Shown here one piece after another: positions 17,954 to 27,834 of a stretch of 38,797 nucleotides of DNA. Made by a program: the position numbers and the translations under genes. The notes under the pieces were generated by a model. It saw only the letters and a program-made list of their open reading frames with translations, did not search any database and was not told the DNA's origin. Each line of letters opens with the position of its first letter. The stretch's first letter is position 1. Origin of the DNA: Planctomycetaceae bacterium (GTDB taxonomy: Bacteria; Planctomycetota; Planctomycetia; Pirellulales; Pirellulaceae); assembly GCA_002862205.1 (NCBI GenBank), contig PKCN01000353.1:1-38797 (forward strand), read 5' to 3'.

Positions 17954-19246
17954 ATGACCGGAATTCCGAAAGTTGAGCTTCCACGACGCGAGGTTCTGCG
18001 TGGCCTCGGCATCGCCATTGCTCTACCGGGTTTCACGTCCTTGCGTGCAGAATCGGAGCGAAAACCCACTCGGCCGACCAGACGGTTCGTCTGCGTCTCA
18101 CCGAACTACGGCATGAATCCTGGTGGTTTCTTCCCGAGTGAAACAGGCAGTCAATACGAGATGCCAGCTTTGCTGAAAGCTCTCCAACCGCATCGTGAAT
18201 GCCTGAGTCTTTTCACCAATCTTGATCATCCCGGAGTCGGGGGAGGACACGGCTGTTCCAACACTTTCCTGAATGGTGTTGAGCTCAAGAGCACCAAGGA
18301 AAATCCGCAGCAGCTCCTGTCATTGGACCAGCGACTGGCCGAGCATCTTGGACAAACAACTCGATTCCCATCAATGCTGCTCGGGTCAGGGGGTTTTTCA
18401 TGGTCACGGGCGGGGATCCGCTTACCAACACAGTCTGATCCGGTACGCGTCTTTACCAATTTATTCGTCGACGATACAGCGAAGGCGAAACAACAGACAC
18501 GTCAATTTCTGGACGAGGACACCAGCATCCTGGATGTTGTGCATCAGGATGCCAAAAGCCTGCGTCTACGCTTAGCCACGGCAGACCAGCAGAAACTCGA
18601 CCAGTATTTCACATCCATTCGTGAAGTGGAACGGAAGCTGACCCGGCAGGCTGAGTGGATTGACGTCCGCAAGCCAACCATCAAGGACGATGTCATCCGT
18701 GGTCGCGATGACGACGACACGATTGTGGACCTGCAGTATCCCTACAACACCTCAGTCATGTACGACCTGATGGTGCTGGCATTGCAGACCAATTCGACCA
18801 ATGTCATCTGCTACGGCCATCCCGGAGGAAATCGCCTTTTTCCATTCGATGGCATTACGCTTGGATACCATTCTCTGACCCACCACGGCAAGCGACCGGA
18901 ATTACTGAAAGAGCTGTCCATCATCGAACGTTTTTACGCCAGTCAATTCGCCACCTTCCTCGGAAAATTGAAAGAGACCAAAGATAGCGACGGCAGACCA
19001 CTGTTGGATTCCACTGCTGTACTGTTTGGCAGCGGCATGGGGAATGCGAGTTCACACTCAAGCCGCAATCTACCCGTCCTGCTTGCCGGTGGTGGCTTCC
19101 GACACGGAAAACACCATCGCTTCGAACGCCACAACCGCGACGGGCGACCTCTGGGCGACTTGTTCGTTTCGATCCTCCAGCAATTTGAAATTGAACAGGA
19201 CCAGTTCTCGAACAACGGCAGCAACCTCAATCATTTACTGACATGA
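17954..19246 (+). CDS. DUF1552 domain protein, Tat-exported (second copy)
   Basis: A 430-residue paralogue of the 13966 gene. The Tat signal reads LPRREVLRGLGIAIALPG. Matching landmarks are PNYGMNPGGFFPSETGSQYE, NLDHPGVGGGHGCSNTFL, EVERKLTRQAEWI, GYHSLTHHGKRPEL and LFGSGMGNASSHSSRNLPVL. A good AAGGA ribosome site precedes the ATG. The gene lies 32 nt after the first DUF1592 gene and overlaps the second one by 4 bp (ATGA). The two copies have diverged widely between their shared blocks, so the duplication is old, or the cassettes were acquired separately. Confidence 0.93.
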   Translation: MTGIPKVELPRREVLRGLGIAIALPGFTSLRAESERKPTRPTRRFVCVSPNYGMNPGGFFPSETGSQYEMPALLKALQPHRECLSLFTNLDHPGVGGGHGCSNTFLNGVELKSTKENPQQLLSLDQRLAEHLGQTTRFPSMLLGSGGFSWSRAGIRLPTQSDPVRVFTNLFVDDTAKAKQQTRQFLDEDTSILDVVHQDAKSLRLRLATADQQKLDQYFTSIREVERKLTRQAEWIDVRKPTIKDDVIRGRDDDDTIVDLQYPYNTSVMYDLMVLALQTNSTNVICYGHPGGNRLFPFDGITLGYHSLTHHGKRPELLKELSIIERFYASQFATFLGKLKETKDSDGRPLLDSTAVLFGSGMGNASSHSSRNLPVLLAGGGFRHGKHHRFERHNRDGRPLGDLFVSILQQFEIEQDQFSNNGSNLNHLLT

Positions 19247-21708
19247 AGAAACACATTTTCTGTGGATTGATTCTGTTGCTGACGCTGTCAGCCTCAGCCG
19301 CCGAACGGTCACCTGATGATCTGGCTCGGTTTCTGCGCAACTACTGCACAAACTGTCACGGTGCGAAAGCACAAAAGGCTGACCGCCGTTTTGACCAATT
19401 GGCTACCCAATTACTGACAGGAAAAGTAGTCAACGAATTACAGCAGGCAGAACAGCTGCAGGAAATTCTGGACCAACTCAACCTCGCCACCATGCCGCCT
19501 GAGGAAGCAAAACAGCCCGGGCACGAAGAGGTAAAACTGATTGTTTCTTCGCTGACCGAAATGCTCACTGAAGCCAAAAGGGCAATGCGGGGCAACGCCG
19601 GGAAACTCATTCTTCGACGACTCAATCGCAACGAGTATCGCAACACCATCCGTGATCTTTTTCAATTGCCAATGGTTGACTTCGATCCGACCACCACCTT
19701 CCCTGCAGATGATGTCACCGATGGATTTGACAACGTGGGAGAAGGGCTCGTCACCTCTGATTACCTGTTGCGAAACTATCTCGGTGCTGCGAGACAGGTT
19801 GCAGACAAGGTGATTCATCCTGGCCCACGCCCTGAAATGATTCACTACGAATCAGGCACCATTCCCAAGTCAGAACAGCCAACCTTGAAACTCAACGGGG
19901 TAGGCATTGCTGGCAGTCCAAACGACAAGGAAGCACGCAAGGAGGCGGGGCGGATGTTCATCAAGTTCCGTCAACCACTCGGACTGCGGCAACTGGACAA
20001 ACGCAAGGGAGTCCCCGCAGACGGAGAGTATGTGATACGGCTTTCGGCTCAGGCTGTTCGACGCGTTTCACGCTACAAAGACGAAGACCTGCGATACGAC
20101 TCATCAGAACCGATGCGGTTATCGATCTCGATCGACTCACAAGCTTTGGGCGGGACTGCCCACAGGATCATCGCTGAGTACGTCATTCCCGACCATGAAG
20201 TAACGGAAATCGAACACCGCGTTTGGCTTGAAAAAGGTTTTACTTTTCATGTCCACTGGGCCAATGGCCCCAACGGATCATTCAAACGCATTCTGCGTAA
20301 AGTACTTCCCAAATACAACAACGATGCTCTCTATCCGATTCGCAACCCACCCGAAATGTACCTCGGTTCCGGCCCCGAACTGCATGTACAGGGACTTGAG
20401 ATTGAAGGTCCATTTTATGACTCGTGGCCACAGCCAGGTTTTGCTGAATTCTTCCCCGCCCCACCTAAAAACCCGGGAACGGATTATCTGGATGAATCTT
20501 TACTGAGGCTTGCCAATGCTGCCTACCGTCGACCGGTTGGCCGCAAAGAATTAGCTCCCTACATGCAACTGGCCCGCCGACACTTCCAGGAACAGGGGAA
20601 TTTCTGGGAGGCAGCAAAACTGGGGACACGGGCAATCCTGACATCACCAAATTTCCTCTACCTGGCCGAAACACAATCGGATCCAAATGCTTCAAACCGA
20701 GTTACCGACCACGAACTCGCCACGCGTTTGTCGTACTTTCTCTGGAGTTCGATGCCGGACAGTGAATTACGAGCTCTGGCTGATCGTGGTGCATTGAAAA
20801 ATCCGGATACTCTCAGGCAACAAGTGGAACGGATGCTGTCCGACAATCGCGCCAACGCACTTGTCACAAATTTTGTCAGCCAATGGCTTGGTCTAAGAAA
20901 ACTTGGAGAGATGCCACCCGATCCTGAAACCAACCGCATTTACTACGAAGACCACCTCGAAGATGCAATGCGTCAGGAGACCAAACTTTTCTTTCGACAT
21001 ATCCTTGAACAGAACCGCAGTTTGTCGGAATTCATCGATTCAAACTACACTTTTTTGAATCCGGCGTTGGCTCGGCATTATGGTGTACCTGCTCCAACAG
21101 AAGATACTTTTGGCAAGGTAAATCTCCCTGCAGGAAGTCATCGAGGCGGCCTGCTGGGACATGCCAGCATCCTGACCGCCACTTCTAATGGTGTCGAATC
21201 CCAGCCTGTGGTCCGTGGAGTTTGGGTGCTTGAAAATCTGCTCGGCACACCACCCAACCCACCGCCACCCGACATTGATCCCATTGAGCCTGACACTCGG
21301 GGAGTTTCAACGATCCGTCAATTGATGGAAAAACATCGAAACAATCCAACCTGTTACGAATGCCACCGAAAAATCGACCCCCTGGGACTGGCCATGGAAA
21401 ACTATGACCACATTGGCAGGTGGCGTGAACGCTATGCGAAACGTCTGCCCATCGACGCATCAGCGGCCCTGTTCGACGGTACCGCACTGGCAGGTCCCGA
21501 AGGCATCAAACAAATCCTGAAACAGCATCCCGAAAAATTCAACAAATGCATGACCGAAAAGTTGATGGTCTATGCACTTGGTCGTCGCCTGAGTTTTACA
21601 GATCGTGATGACATTCAACGCATCGCTGAATCCATTCTCAACGAAAACCTTGGACTGCGTGACTTGATCCACCAAGTCGTGATGAGCGAGGCCTTTCAAT
21701 CAAAATGA
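19243..21708 (+). CDS. DUF1592-family haem protein, second copy
   Basis: An 821-residue exported protein with a short clean Sec signal (MKKHIFCGLILLLTLSASAA). CTNCH is at 35-39 and CYECH at 704-708. Domain order as in the first copy: DUF1587 (LRRLNRNEYRNTIRDLFQLP), DUF1595 (LRLANAAYRRPVGRKELAPY), DUF1592 (HELATRLSYFLWSSMPDSEL), DUF1588 (SHRGGLLGHASILTATSNG), DUF1585 (KLMVYALGRRLSFTDRDD). It is shorter mainly because it lacks the long leader before the signal peptide and has a shorter C-terminal loop. It is coupled by ATGA overlaps to the DUF1552 gene before it and to the sulfatase-like gene after it. Probably a dihaem partner of the second DUF1552 protein. Confidence 0.93.
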   Translation: MKKHIFCGLILLLTLSASAAERSPDDLARFLRNYCTNCHGAKAQKADRRFDQLATQLLTGKVVNELQQAEQLQEILDQLNLATMPPEEAKQPGHEEVKLIVSSLTEMLTEAKRAMRGNAGKLILRRLNRNEYRNTIRDLFQLPMVDFDPTTTFPADDVTDGFDNVGEGLVTSDYLLRNYLGAARQVADKVIHPGPRPEMIHYESGTIPKSEQPTLKLNGVGIAGSPNDKEARKEAGRMFIKFRQPLGLRQLDKRKGVPADGEYVIRLSAQAVRRVSRYKDEDLRYDSSEPMRLSISIDSQALGGTAHRIIAEYVIPDHEVTEIEHRVWLEKGFTFHVHWANGPNGSFKRILRKVLPKYNNDALYPIRNPPEMYLGSGPELHVQGLEIEGPFYDSWPQPGFAEFFPAPPKNPGTDYLDESLLRLANAAYRRPVGRKELAPYMQLARRHFQEQGNFWEAAKLGTRAILTSPNFLYLAETQSDPNASNRVTDHELATRLSYFLWSSMPDSELRALADRGALKNPDTLRQQVERMLSDNRANALVTNFVSQWLGLRKLGEMPPDPETNRIYYEDHLEDAMRQETKLFFRHILEQNRSLSEFIDSNYTFLNPALARHYGVPAPTEDTFGKVNLPAGSHRGGLLGHASILTATSNGVESQPVVRGVWVLENLLGTPPNPPPPDIDPIEPDTRGVSTIRQLMEKHRNNPTCYECHRKIDPLGLAMENYDHIGRWRERYAKRLPIDASAALFDGTALAGPEGIKQILKQHPEKFNKCMTEKLMVYALGRRLSFTDRDDIQRIAESILNENLGLRDLIHQVVMSEAFQSK

Positions 21709-23030
21709 AACCATCGCCCCACCTGCTGTTCATGGGCCTCTCGCTGGCTCTTTCCCCTGGTTTTTTCGTGCCGGCAAGCCAAGCTGCTGACAGTCCGAAC
21801 ATCATTTTGATTCTGGTCGATGATCTGGGCCGGGGTTCTGTCGGGTGCTACGGAGCCAATCAGGCAACCCCCAACATTGATCAACTTGCCAAGACAGGTG
21901 TTCGTTACGAAACCGTCTGGAGCATGCCTGCTTGTACCCCGAACCGAGTCACCCTGCTGACAGGCCAGTATCCATTCCGCCATGGCTGGACCCAGCACTA
22001 CGACGTGGCGCAACAGGGAGGGCAGGGACTGAGTTGGCAACGTTTCACAACGGTGGCAAAACTTTTGCGTGATGGTGGTTACGAAACCGCCATAGGTGGA
22101 CACTGGCAGATCAACGCTCTGGGCAAACAACCAGATGCATTGAACCAACACGGTTTTCACGAGTACTGCGTATGGGCCGATTCGTCTCCAAAAGAAAATA
22201 AAAACGATACACGCAAACGACATGCCCAGTTGCTGGTCAATGGAAAACGCGAAAAATCCCCGAATCGGGCGGGACGAATCAATTCATTCCTGATTGACTT
22301 TGCAACACGGAATCGCAACCAGCCATTCTTCATTTACTACCCAATGTTGCTTGAAAGTGTTCCGCCCTCCGAATCCAAAAACACGAAAACGCTTCAGCCA
22401 CTGGAACAGATCAATCTGCAAGCAAACAGGCTTGCACGCATGGATCAACTGATTGGAAATCTAATCAATGCGCTTGATGTCAGTGGCCAACAAAAGGAAA
22501 CGATGATTCTGCTGACCGGCACGAACTTCTCAACTGTCGAAAACAGAACTCTGGAACACAATAACGAACAGGCGAAAGCCAGAGCCTCGGATCACGGCGT
22601 GCGTGTGCCATTGATTGTTCACGGACCGGCAGTGGTCAGCGGCGGTCGCGTATCCCGTGATCTAGTCGACTTCACTGATTTTTACCCAACCTTGCTGGAA
22701 TTGGCTGGTCTCAGAACGCCGGATCAACTGGCCTTGGACGGCAGGTCCTTGGTACCCAGCCTGCGTGGCAGCGAAGATCCCTATCAGAAACGCAGTTGGA
22801 TCTACTCTCAAGTCGGCGATATCCGGATGATCCGGGACTGGGAACATCTGATCGACACGAACGGCAACTTTCATGATTTGCTGAAGGACCCCCTACAACA
22901 AAACGAGGTCAGCCCCTTGGACAAGATTGCGCCGGGGCGGCGACAACGATTGCAAATGCTGATGGATCGACTTCCTGAAGATGCTGGCAGCCCTTTTCCA
23001 GCATACAAGCCACGCCATTCCAAGAAGTAA
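21705..23030 (+). CDS. Sulfatase-family protein with degraded active site (candidate pseudoenzyme)
   Basis: A 441-residue exported protein (signal near 1-28). The sulfatase fold is clear: NIILILVDDLGRGSVGCYG, CTPNRVTLLTG (the CxPxR formylglycine core is kept at 77-81), HGVRVPLIVHGPAVVSGG and DFTDFYPTLLELAGL. Several catalytic positions are replaced. The usual GKWHLG lysine motif reads GGHWQIN at about 131, the usual PHxP histidine region reads LLESVPPSES near 217, and the usual TSDNG metal motif reads TGTNF at about 271-275. It may be inactive, or have altered activity. It overlaps the second DUF1592 gene by 4 bp and ends the operon. A role as a binding or structural partner of the DUF1552/DUF1592 proteins is inference. 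Confidence 0.85.
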   Translation: MKPSPHLLFMGLSLALSPGFFVPASQAADSPNIILILVDDLGRGSVGCYGANQATPNIDQLAKTGVRYETVWSMPACTPNRVTLLTGQYPFRHGWTQHYDVAQQGGQGLSWQRFTTVAKLLRDGGYETAIGGHWQINALGKQPDALNQHGFHEYCVWADSSPKENKNDTRKRHAQLLVNGKREKSPNRAGRINSFLIDFATRNRNQPFFIYYPMLLESVPPSESKNTKTLQPLEQINLQANRLARMDQLIGNLINALDVSGQQKETMILLTGTNFSTVENRTLEHNNEQAKARASDHGVRVPLIVHGPAVVSGGRVSRDLVDFTDFYPTLLELAGLRTPDQLALDGRSLVPSLRGSEDPYQKRSWIYSQVGDIRMIRDWEHLIDTNGNFHDLLKDPLQQNEVSPLDKIAPGRRQRLQMLMDRLPEDAGSPFPAYKPRHSKK

Positions 23031-23145
23031 TTTACGAAAATCCAGCCAATGACCAAGCTCTCAAGGAGGCATGACAGGTAATCTACCGTCTGATCCAATA
23101 CACCCGATGCTGTTTACCAGCGGGATTCAGATTCTGAATATCAGT

Positions 23146-23174
23146 TTGTATTGTTCATGACTGCTTCCTAGAAT
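23146..23174 (+). promoter_or_regulatory. Candidate sigma-70-type promoter for the PSD1 operon
   Basis: TTGTAT (23146-23151) is separated by 17 nt from TAGAAT (23169-23174, five of six matches to TATAAT). It would give a leader of roughly 180 nt before the ATG at 23363. Consensus match only. Confidence 0.3.
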
Positions 23175-23300
23175 AAGGGTTGTCGTCATGCAACACGGTG
23201 TGCAAATGCCCTCCCAGCGGTACTGCATTCTGTCTGGGATCTGACGAGCAACCGATCTGTAACGGTCGAAGTTTTGTTTTTTACGTCGCTGCCTGTTCCC

Positions 23301-23346
23301 ACCCCAGCTCGCACTGCTCACCCCAGCTCGCACTGCTCACCCCAGC
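23301..23346 (+). repeat. 19-bp tandem repeat in the 5' leader of the PSD1 gene
   Basis: ACCCCAGCTCGCACTGCTC occurs twice, perfectly and adjacently (23301-23319, 23320-23338), and a third copy begins (ACCCCAGC, 23339-23346). It lies 17 nt before the chosen start codon of the PSD1 gene. Confidence 0.85.
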
Positions 23347-23362
23347 CCTTCACAGCGCCCCA

Positions 23363-26356
23363 ATGCTGCTCCGTTTCACCGCCGCAACGCTGATTCTCTG
23401 CTTCACGCTCATGACTGCACATGGCGAGACGACGGGGATTCTATTTGAAACGAACATCAAGCCGCTGTTGACTGCAAAGTGTGGCAAGTGTCATCGCGAG
23501 AGTGAACGCAAAGGTGGGCTTGATTTGTCCAGCATGGAAGCGATTCACACCGGAGGTGAGACCGGTGACGACCTGCTTACCGCGTCACTTGAAGACAACG
23601 CGTTGTGGCATCAAATCGAAAGTGGTGAGATGCCCCCCGAAGGAGAACCCGCCCTGAGCGAACAGGAGCAGCTTCTGGTTCAGCGTTGGATTTTGGCTGG
23701 CACACCTTCGCAAACCAGCATCGTGAAGACGCGGGAGCTGAATCAACATGATGTGCTTCCCATCCTGTTGCTGCGTTGCAATGCATGTCACGGCCCACGA
23801 CTGCAGCAGGGTGGTCTCGATTTACGAACCCACGCAAACATGTTACGAGGCGGGAAAAGTGGGCCAGCTTTGATCCCGGGTGATCCCGACAACAGCCTGA
23901 TGATCCAACGAATTGAATCACAGGCCTGTCCTCCCAGCGAGTCTTTGCTGAAGTTCTTTGTCCGTCGACCTTCTTCAGCCGAAGTCACAACTCTACGAAA
24001 CTGGATCGCAAGCAAAGCGCCTGTTGGGAACGTGAAACCTGACATCGCAACCACGCAGTCCGACCCACTGGTCAGCCAAAGCGACCGTGAACACTGGGCC
24101 TTCAAACCACCACGCTGGCCTGACACCGGTAATTCACTCGATGACTTTGTGGGCCGGAAGTTGATCGATGCTGGCCTTACCTGGTCAAAGCCGGCTGACC
24201 GCTTCACCTTGATTCGCAGAGTCCATCTCGATCTTCTGGGCCTGCCACCTGAACTCGGCGATTTGCAACGATGGTCTACCAGCACCGACCGGAACTGGTA
24301 CGGCAAGATGATTGACCACGTCTTGTCATCCCCGCGTTACGGCGAACGCTGGGGTCGCTACTGGCTCGATCTTGCAGGGTATGCCGACTCGGAAGGCGGT
24401 ATCAGTGCAGACCCATTGCGACCGGTCGCATGGAAATACCGTGATTATGTCATTCAAGCATTCAACCAGGACAAACCGTACGACGACTTTCTACTTGAAC
24501 AACTCGCGGGCGACGAAATGCTTGGCCAAATTCAGCCATCAACCGTGACCAACGACACCATCGACAAACTGGTGGCCACAGGATTTCTTCGCATGGGCAT
24601 CGATGAAACTGGTTCCAGAACCATGAATTTTGTACCCGAGAGACTGAAGGTCGTCGCGGATGTGCTCTCGGTGGTCAGCTCCGGATTGATGGGACTGACC
24701 ATGGAGTGTGCTCGCTGCCACTCGCACAAGTACGATCCCATTCCGCAACGCGACTACTACCGGCTGAAAGCTGTGTTCCAAGGAGCCTTGGACGAACACG
24801 ACTGGAGCAGTTTTAAACAACGCAAACTGGACATCGCCACGAAAGAGCACTTGAGGCAAATCGCTGAAACCAACCCACCGTTGGAAAAACAGCAGAAAGC
24901 TCTCTTGGCACAACAGAAACAGCTGGAAATAGAGCTCCGCCTGAACCTGTTGCGACACCATCACCCCGATCAATCGGAGGCTGATAACCAGACAACTCTT
25001 AAAGCACTGAAAAAAGCAGATAACAATCGCACGCTTCCCGAAAAGAAACTCGTCGAACGATTGCAAAAGGCGGAATTGGTTCCCGATTCCAACCAACCCA
25101 CTTCCGTACTCAATGGCAGAGCCGCGGCAGAACAAGTCAGAAAAACACTGCACCGTCTGCGGCAAACAATGGTTCCACCCAAGACCATCCGTGCACTCTG
25201 GGACATGGGGCGGCCGTCACCCACTTACATTCTACGCCGCGGTGAACATGATAAGCCTGGCCCCCTTGTGGGGCCGGGAGTGCCGACTGTCCTGACCGAC
25301 GGCAAAACCCCTTTCCAAGTGACACCCATCAAAGCCGCAGCCCAGCTGGGAACACACACAACGACTGGTCGAAGACTCGCATTCGCCAGGTGGTTGACTC
25401 ACCCCAACCATCCGCTGACCGCAAGGGTCATGGTCAACCGTATCTTCACACGACACTTTGGATCAGGCCTGGCAGCCGACCCCGGCAATTTTGGTCGACA
25501 AACGGACCCACCATCACATCCGCAACTACTGGATTGGCTGGCCTTGAAATTCGTCCAAAGCGGCTGGAGCATCAAGGCCATGCACCGGCTGATGATGAAC
25601 TCGAGAACCTACCAGCAATCCAGTCAGATCACAGATCAACAACAACAGATCGATGAACAAAATCGACTACTGGCCCGCATGCCGCTGCAGCGTTTGGACG
25701 CCGAGGCACTCCGGGATTCCCTGCTGTTCGTCTCAGGACGCCTCTCATTGATCTCGGGTGGTGTCCCCGACGCAGTCTCGGTTGACCGCAATGGGCTTGT
25801 CAGTGTTGACCCAAGCAGTGTTGACCCAAGCAGTGTTGACCCAAGCAGTGTTGACCCAAGCGATAACTCCAAACCGAATCGCACCAGCCATCAAAGTCCT
25901 CGTGGCGAAACCTCTGGCAACCTTGACCAGCGTTCTGTCGATTCATGGTGGCGGCGGAGCGTCTATCTGCAGTACCGGCGGACCGAGATCGCAACGCTGA
26001 TGGACACCTTCGATTATCCTCAGATGGGGCCCAACTGCCTTGATCGATCGGTTTCAACCGTATCACCACAGGCATTGATGCTGCTCAATGACAAACACGT
26101 CCACAGCCTTTCACAATCGTTTGCGAGTCGAATCGCGAGCATCATCGAAAGCCAAAATCTGGAGAATGACCATCGCACCCGCGTGAACCTGATCTACCGT
26201 TCAGCTTTCAGTCGACCCGCCAATCCAGAGGAAATCGAACTGGGAACCCGGACACTGAACCAACTTGAAATTGCGTGGCAGGGAGACGAATCAAAGGCCT
26301 TGGCAACGTACTGCCATACCATCTTCAACACAGCAGCTTTTCTCTACGTGGACTGA
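23363..26356 (+). CDS. PSD1 / planctomycete cytochrome C protein (DUF1549, DUF1553)
   Basis: A 997-residue exported protein. The ATG at 23363 starts a clean Sec signal ([21 protein letters not shown]); the frame is open upstream but has no ATG there. Two planctomycete cytochrome-type segments follow, with CGKCH at 40-44 and CNACH at 139-143. Next is DUF1549 ([38 protein letters not shown]), which contains a third motif, CARCH at 449-453, then a charged coiled linker, then DUF1553 ([54 protein letters not shown]). Near residue 813-833 a 15-bp DNA repeat encodes a repeated VDPSS stretch. The DUF1501 gene begins 6 nt after the stop, the normal partner arrangement in Planctomycetota. Function unknown; probably a periplasmic haem protein. 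Confidence 0.93.
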   Translation: MLLRFTAATLILCFTLMTAHGETTGILFETNIKPLLTAKCGKCHRESERKGGLDLSSMEAIHTGGETGDDLLTASLEDNALWHQIESGEMPPEGEPALSEQEQLLVQRWILAGTPSQTSIVKTRELNQHDVLPILLLRCNACHGPRLQQGGLDLRTHANMLRGGKSGPALIPGDPDNSLMIQRIESQACPPSESLLKFFVRRPSSAEVTTLRNWIASKAPVGNVKPDIATTQSDPLVSQSDREHWAFKPPRWPDTGNSLDDFVGRKLIDAGLTWSKPADRFTLIRRVHLDLLGLPPELGDLQRWSTSTDRNWYGKMIDHVLSSPRYGERWGRYWLDLAGYADSEGGISADPLRPVAWKYRDYVIQAFNQDKPYDDFLLEQLAGDEMLGQIQPSTVTNDTIDKLVATGFLRMGIDETGSRTMNFVPERLKVVADVLSVVSSGLMGLTMECARCHSHKYDPIPQRDYYRLKAVFQGALDEHDWSSFKQRKLDIATKEHLRQIAETNPPLEKQQKALLAQQKQLEIELRLNLLRHHHPDQSEADNQTTLKALKKADNNRTLPEKKLVERLQKAELVPDSNQPTSVLNGRAAAEQVRKTLHRLRQTMVPPKTIRALWDMGRPSPTYILRRGEHDKPGPLVGPGVPTVLTDGKTPFQVTPIKAAAQLGTHTTTGRRLAFARWLTHPNHPLTARVMVNRIFTRHFGSGLAADPGNFGRQTDPPSHPQLLDWLALKFVQSGWSIKAMHRLMMNSRTYQQSSQITDQQQQIDEQNRLLARMPLQRLDAEALRDSLLFVSGRLSLISGGVPDAVSVDRNGLVSVDPSSVDPSSVDPSSVDPSDNSKPNRTSHQSPRGETSGNLDQRSVDSWWRRSVYLQYRRTEIATLMDTFDYPQMGPNCLDRSVSTVSPQALMLLNDKHVHSLSQSFASRIASIIESQNLENDHRTRVNLIYRSAFSRPANPEEIELGTRTLNQLEIAWQGDESKALATYCHTIFNTAAFLYVD
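25801..25860 (+). repeat. 15-bp in-frame tandem repeat, four perfect copies
   Basis: CAGTGTTGACCCAAG is repeated four times without mismatch over exactly 60 bp. The unit is a multiple of three and encodes an iterated SVDPS peptide between the DUF1553 core and its last segment. Perfect identity points to recent slippage expansion. Confidence 0.95.
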
Positions 26357-26362
26357 ACAACT

Positions 26363-27817
26363 TTGGAATCGACTCCAATCACTTCCCGACGGGACTTTTT
26401 CGCACGTGCCAGCGATGGACTATTGGGCGCTGCTCTGCTGCAGTTGCTCTCAGACGACCTGTACGCGGACCAACCAGAACCAGCGAACACGACAGATCCT
26501 GCTTCCACTTATGACCTGCGTCCCAAACCGGCACATCATCCCGCCACAGCCACATCAGTGATTCAGCTGTTCATGAACGGCGGACCAAGCCAGATGGATC
26601 TATTCGATCCCAAACCGGCGTTGGCAAAACTGGATGGAAAACCCTACCCCGGCAGTGTCGAAGAGATCGGCAACACGAGTGTTACCGACATTGGTGTGAT
26701 GATGGGTGGCCAATATCCCATCAAGCGTCATGGTGAGTCAGGGATGTGGATGGCAGATACGCTTCCCCACACCTCCAGAATGGTTGACGACATCTGCCTG
26801 ATCAATTCGATGTGGACCGATCACCCCAACCACGACAACGCGTTGTACAAAATCCACAGCGGTCGGTTGTTCATGGGACACCCAACCTTGGGAGCATGGA
26901 CAGCCTATGGGCTGGGTTCAGAAAACCAGAATCTTCCAGCCTACGTGGTCTTGGGAGACCCGCTGGGTTTACCCAAAAATGGCACACGGAACTGGACATC
27001 AGGTTTTCTGCCGCCCGTTTATCAGGGCACACCATTTCGCCCCACTGGCTCACCAATCCTGAATCTTCGTAAACAATACGAAGAACCATCAGATGTCTCA
27101 GCAACCGCCAGCGAGATGTTAAAACAATTGGATCAGATCCACCGTTCAAAACGTCCGCATCAAGGCACGCTCGACGCACGAATTGAATCTTACGGTTTGG
27201 CAGCCCGCATGCAACTGACCGCCAACGAGGCGTTGGATCTCAACCGCGAAAGTTCGGAGACGCTGGGGTTGTATGGCATTGGTGAACCCAACACCGACTC
27301 CTACGGAAAACGCTGTTTGATGGCACGCCGACTGGTCCAACGCGGTGTTCGCTTCGTGCAACTATTCCTCGAAGAACAACCGTGGGACAGCCACGTTGAC
27401 CTGGCATCCAACCACAGAGCCATCTGTCAGCGAACGGACAAACCAGTCGCGGCACTGCTACAGGACCTGAAACGCACGGGACTGCTGGATACCACCCTCG
27501 TCGTCTGGGGTGGTGAATTCGGACGGACCCCCACATCCCAACGTTCGGGCGACATTTACACCGGACGTGATCACAACATGCAGGCATTCTCGTCATGGAT
27601 GGCTGGCGGTGGCGTCAAGGGTGGGTTGAGCTACGGAAAAACCGATGAGTTTGGACATCGAGCCATCGAGAATCCAGTCAGTGTTCATGACTTCCACGCA
27701 ACGATTCTGCACCTGCTAGGACTCCACCACCAAGAACTGTTCTTCCGCCGCAGTGGACTCGAAGAACGGCTGACAGGAGTCAATATTCCTAAAGTGGTCC
27801 ACGATATTCTGGCCTAA
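26363..27817 (+). CDS. DUF1501 domain protein, Tat-exported
   Basis: A 484-residue protein with a twin-arginine signal (ITSRRDFFARASDGLLGAAL). DUF1501 landmarks are SVIQLFMNGGPSQMDLFDPK, NSMWTDHPNHDNALYKIHSG, GRLFMGHPTLGAWTAYGLGS, VQRGVRFVQLFLEEQPWDSH, VVWGGEFGRTPTSQ, GRDHNMQAFSSWMAGGG and SVHDFHATILHLLGL. The family shares the alkaline-phosphatase/sulfatase-like fold (family knowledge), but no substrate is established. The start is a TTG at 26363: there is no ATG before conserved sequence, the TTG directly yields the Tat motif, and it lies 6 nt after the PSD1 stop, so translation is probably coupled. The TAA stop overlaps the next open frame. Confidence 0.92.
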   Translation: MESTPITSRRDFFARASDGLLGAALLQLLSDDLYADQPEPANTTDPASTYDLRPKPAHHPATATSVIQLFMNGGPSQMDLFDPKPALAKLDGKPYPGSVEEIGNTSVTDIGVMMGGQYPIKRHGESGMWMADTLPHTSRMVDDICLINSMWTDHPNHDNALYKIHSGRLFMGHPTLGAWTAYGLGSENQNLPAYVVLGDPLGLPKNGTRNWTSGFLPPVYQGTPFRPTGSPILNLRKQYEEPSDVSATASEMLKQLDQIHRSKRPHQGTLDARIESYGLAARMQLTANEALDLNRESSETLGLYGIGEPNTDSYGKRCLMARRLVQRGVRFVQLFLEEQPWDSHVDLASNHRAICQRTDKPVAALLQDLKRTGLLDTTLVVWGGEFGRTPTSQRSGDIYTGRDHNMQAFSSWMAGGGVKGGLSYGKTDEFGHRAIENPVSVHDFHATILHLLGLHHQELFFRRSGLEERLTGVNIPKVVHDILA

Positions 27818-27834
27818 TGATTTCGGAGCGAAGC

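Larger units (their letters stand above)
23031..23362. other. Intergenic region before the PSD1/DUF1501 operon
   Basis: A 332-nt gap holding a candidate promoter (23146-23174) and a 19-bp tandem repeat (23301-23346). No terminator with a T-tract follows the sulfatase-like gene. A consensus AAGGAGG at about 23064-23070 is only one nt from an ATG that opens a 29-codon frame, which is too close to function as a normal ribosome site. Confidence 0.5.

Noticed and set aside
23064-23161. Consensus AAGGAGG followed by an ATG and a 29-codon frame
   Set aside because: Spacing of one nt is too short for normal initiation; the peptide is unremarkable.
23180-23362. Upstream extension of the PSD1 protein to a TTG at 23180
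   Set aside because: It would bury the signal peptide behind 61 residues encoded partly by a tandem repeat; there is no in-frame ATG before 23363.
24539-25165. 208-codon minus-strand frame
   Set aside because: Antisense to the DUF1549 region of the PSD1 gene; no independent support.
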